Shown: positions 63,660 through 64,000 of the stretch, in pieces
How positions within the stretch are numbered: the stretch's first letter is position 1
Layout of the letters: each line of letters begins with the position of its first letter
Assembly (NCBI RefSeq): GCF_900107415.1
Contig: NZ_FNPX01000007.1
Location: 62,001-126,000 of the forward strand
Length of the DNA: 64,000 nt
Origin: Jannaschia faecimaris
GTDB taxonomy: Bacteria > Pseudomonadota > Alphaproteobacteria > Rhodobacterales > Rhodobacteraceae
Direction of reading: 5' to 3'
Notes under the pieces: generated by a model
Databases searched by the model: none
Told to the model about the DNA's origin: nothing
What the model saw: the letters and a program-made list of their open reading frames with translations, nothing else
Program-made: the position numbers and the translations under genes

Positions 63660-64000
63660 ATGGCACTCTACATGGGCGCGACAATGGCGATTGTAAGGCT
63701 CGCCTTCATGCTCGGGATGTACTCCAACCGGAAAGCCAACGTTGCGATCTTGGTGGGTGCGACAATTGCCTTTGTGATGAGTCTCTACCTCGTCCGGTCG
63801 CAAGATACGGTCGCTGATATCGCTTGGATGAAGGCGGTGATCCCACGCCATTCCATCGCGATCCTGACCAGTGAACGGGTCGATATTTCCGATGCGCGCG
63901 TCCGCGAACTTGCTGATGCGACCATCGAAGCGCAGCGCGGCGAGATAGCCGAAATGAAGCGATACATCGCCGATATTCAGGCCAACGGTGATGCACCGGC
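63660..64000 (+). pseudogene. DUF305 membrane protein, 5'-truncated and running off the right edge
   Basis: From ATG 63660 the frame encodes MALYMGATMAIVRLAFMLGM, a second hydrophobic helix (VAILVGATIAFVMSLYLV), and the DUF305 core MKAVIPRHSIAILTSERV with RVRELADATIEAQRGEIAEM. The usual first part is missing. Just before the ATG the same frame reads VRVSQIRM then TAG (63657-63659) where family members have Tyr, so the homology begins earlier than the ATG and is broken by a stop. The gene continues beyond the window. Confidence 0.68.

Overview
The window is high-GC bacterial DNA with dense, short-spaced genes and many 4-bp start/stop overlaps. Several genes point to an alphaproteobacterium of the Rhodobacteraceae/Roseobacter type: the cell-cycle regulator TrcR (DUF1013), a plant/alphaproteobacterial-type GshA, a catalytically degenerate PyrC paired with PyrB, a DHBP synthase with a degenerate GTP-cyclohydrolase-II tail, a stand-alone Hint-domain protein, and SRP RNA upstream of dnaX. 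This assignment rests on gene content only; there is no rRNA, tRNA, CRISPR array, intact IS or prophage in the window.

Layout. 1-2704: capsule export genes (kpsC fragment, Wza/KpsD-like lipoprotein, kpsS). 2837-7146: riboflavin synthesis (ribE, ribB, ribH) followed by nusB, interrupted by an opposite-strand LysE exporter. 7352-15012: a small tautomerase, then a minus-strand block of RND pump, adaptor, moaB, YghU-like GST and family-4-type uracil-DNA glycosylase. 15116-20025: a secreted unknown, then pyrB, a tail-anchored protein, a pyrC-like gene and plsY. 20026-21530: a gene-poor stretch holding one lower-GC alpha/beta hydrolase. 21531-31207: gshA, an rsmE-GNAT-membrane protein operon, ubiA, an OmpA/BON protein with a coiled-coil partner, trcR, RNase T2 and an EAL protein. 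31295-36616: recR, ybaB, dnaX and SRP RNA, with a homocysteine-methyltransferase-like gene and dps inserted between dnaX and ybaB, plus a frameshifted DUF202 gene. 36661-43478: a probably inactive hydrolase, an NMT1-type ABC importer, nudC, an SRPBCC protein, pheA and a membrane-anchored cytochrome c. 43673-49313: the yejABEF peptide importer. 49393-57489: a D-Ala-D-Ala carboxypeptidase, hemF, hemE, hemC, gnd and a heme-oxygenase-like protein. 57767-60490: a Hint protein and a gene-poor, partly AT-rich stretch with gene debris. 60496-63286: a TetR regulator divergent from a secreted cysteine hydrolase, a DUF1348 protein and an FMN-binding protein, with a large palindromic operator between them. 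63433-64000: two gene fragments joined end to end.

Most of the window is housekeeping metabolism. The points that stand out are decayed or repurposed genes: pyrC-like without its metal ligands, RibB with a dead second domain, a uracil-DNA glycosylase without the Fe-S cysteines, a hydrolase with Leu at the nucleophile, the G-run frameshift in DUF202, an AT-rich pseudogene seen only when two lesions are bridged, and the hydrolase/DUF305 junction at the right edge. The best regulatory signal is the 46-bp imperfect palindrome in front of the TetR regulon. I did not find a convincing new multi-gene system. The closest candidates are the TetR regulon and the PyrB/tail-anchored/PyrC-like trio.
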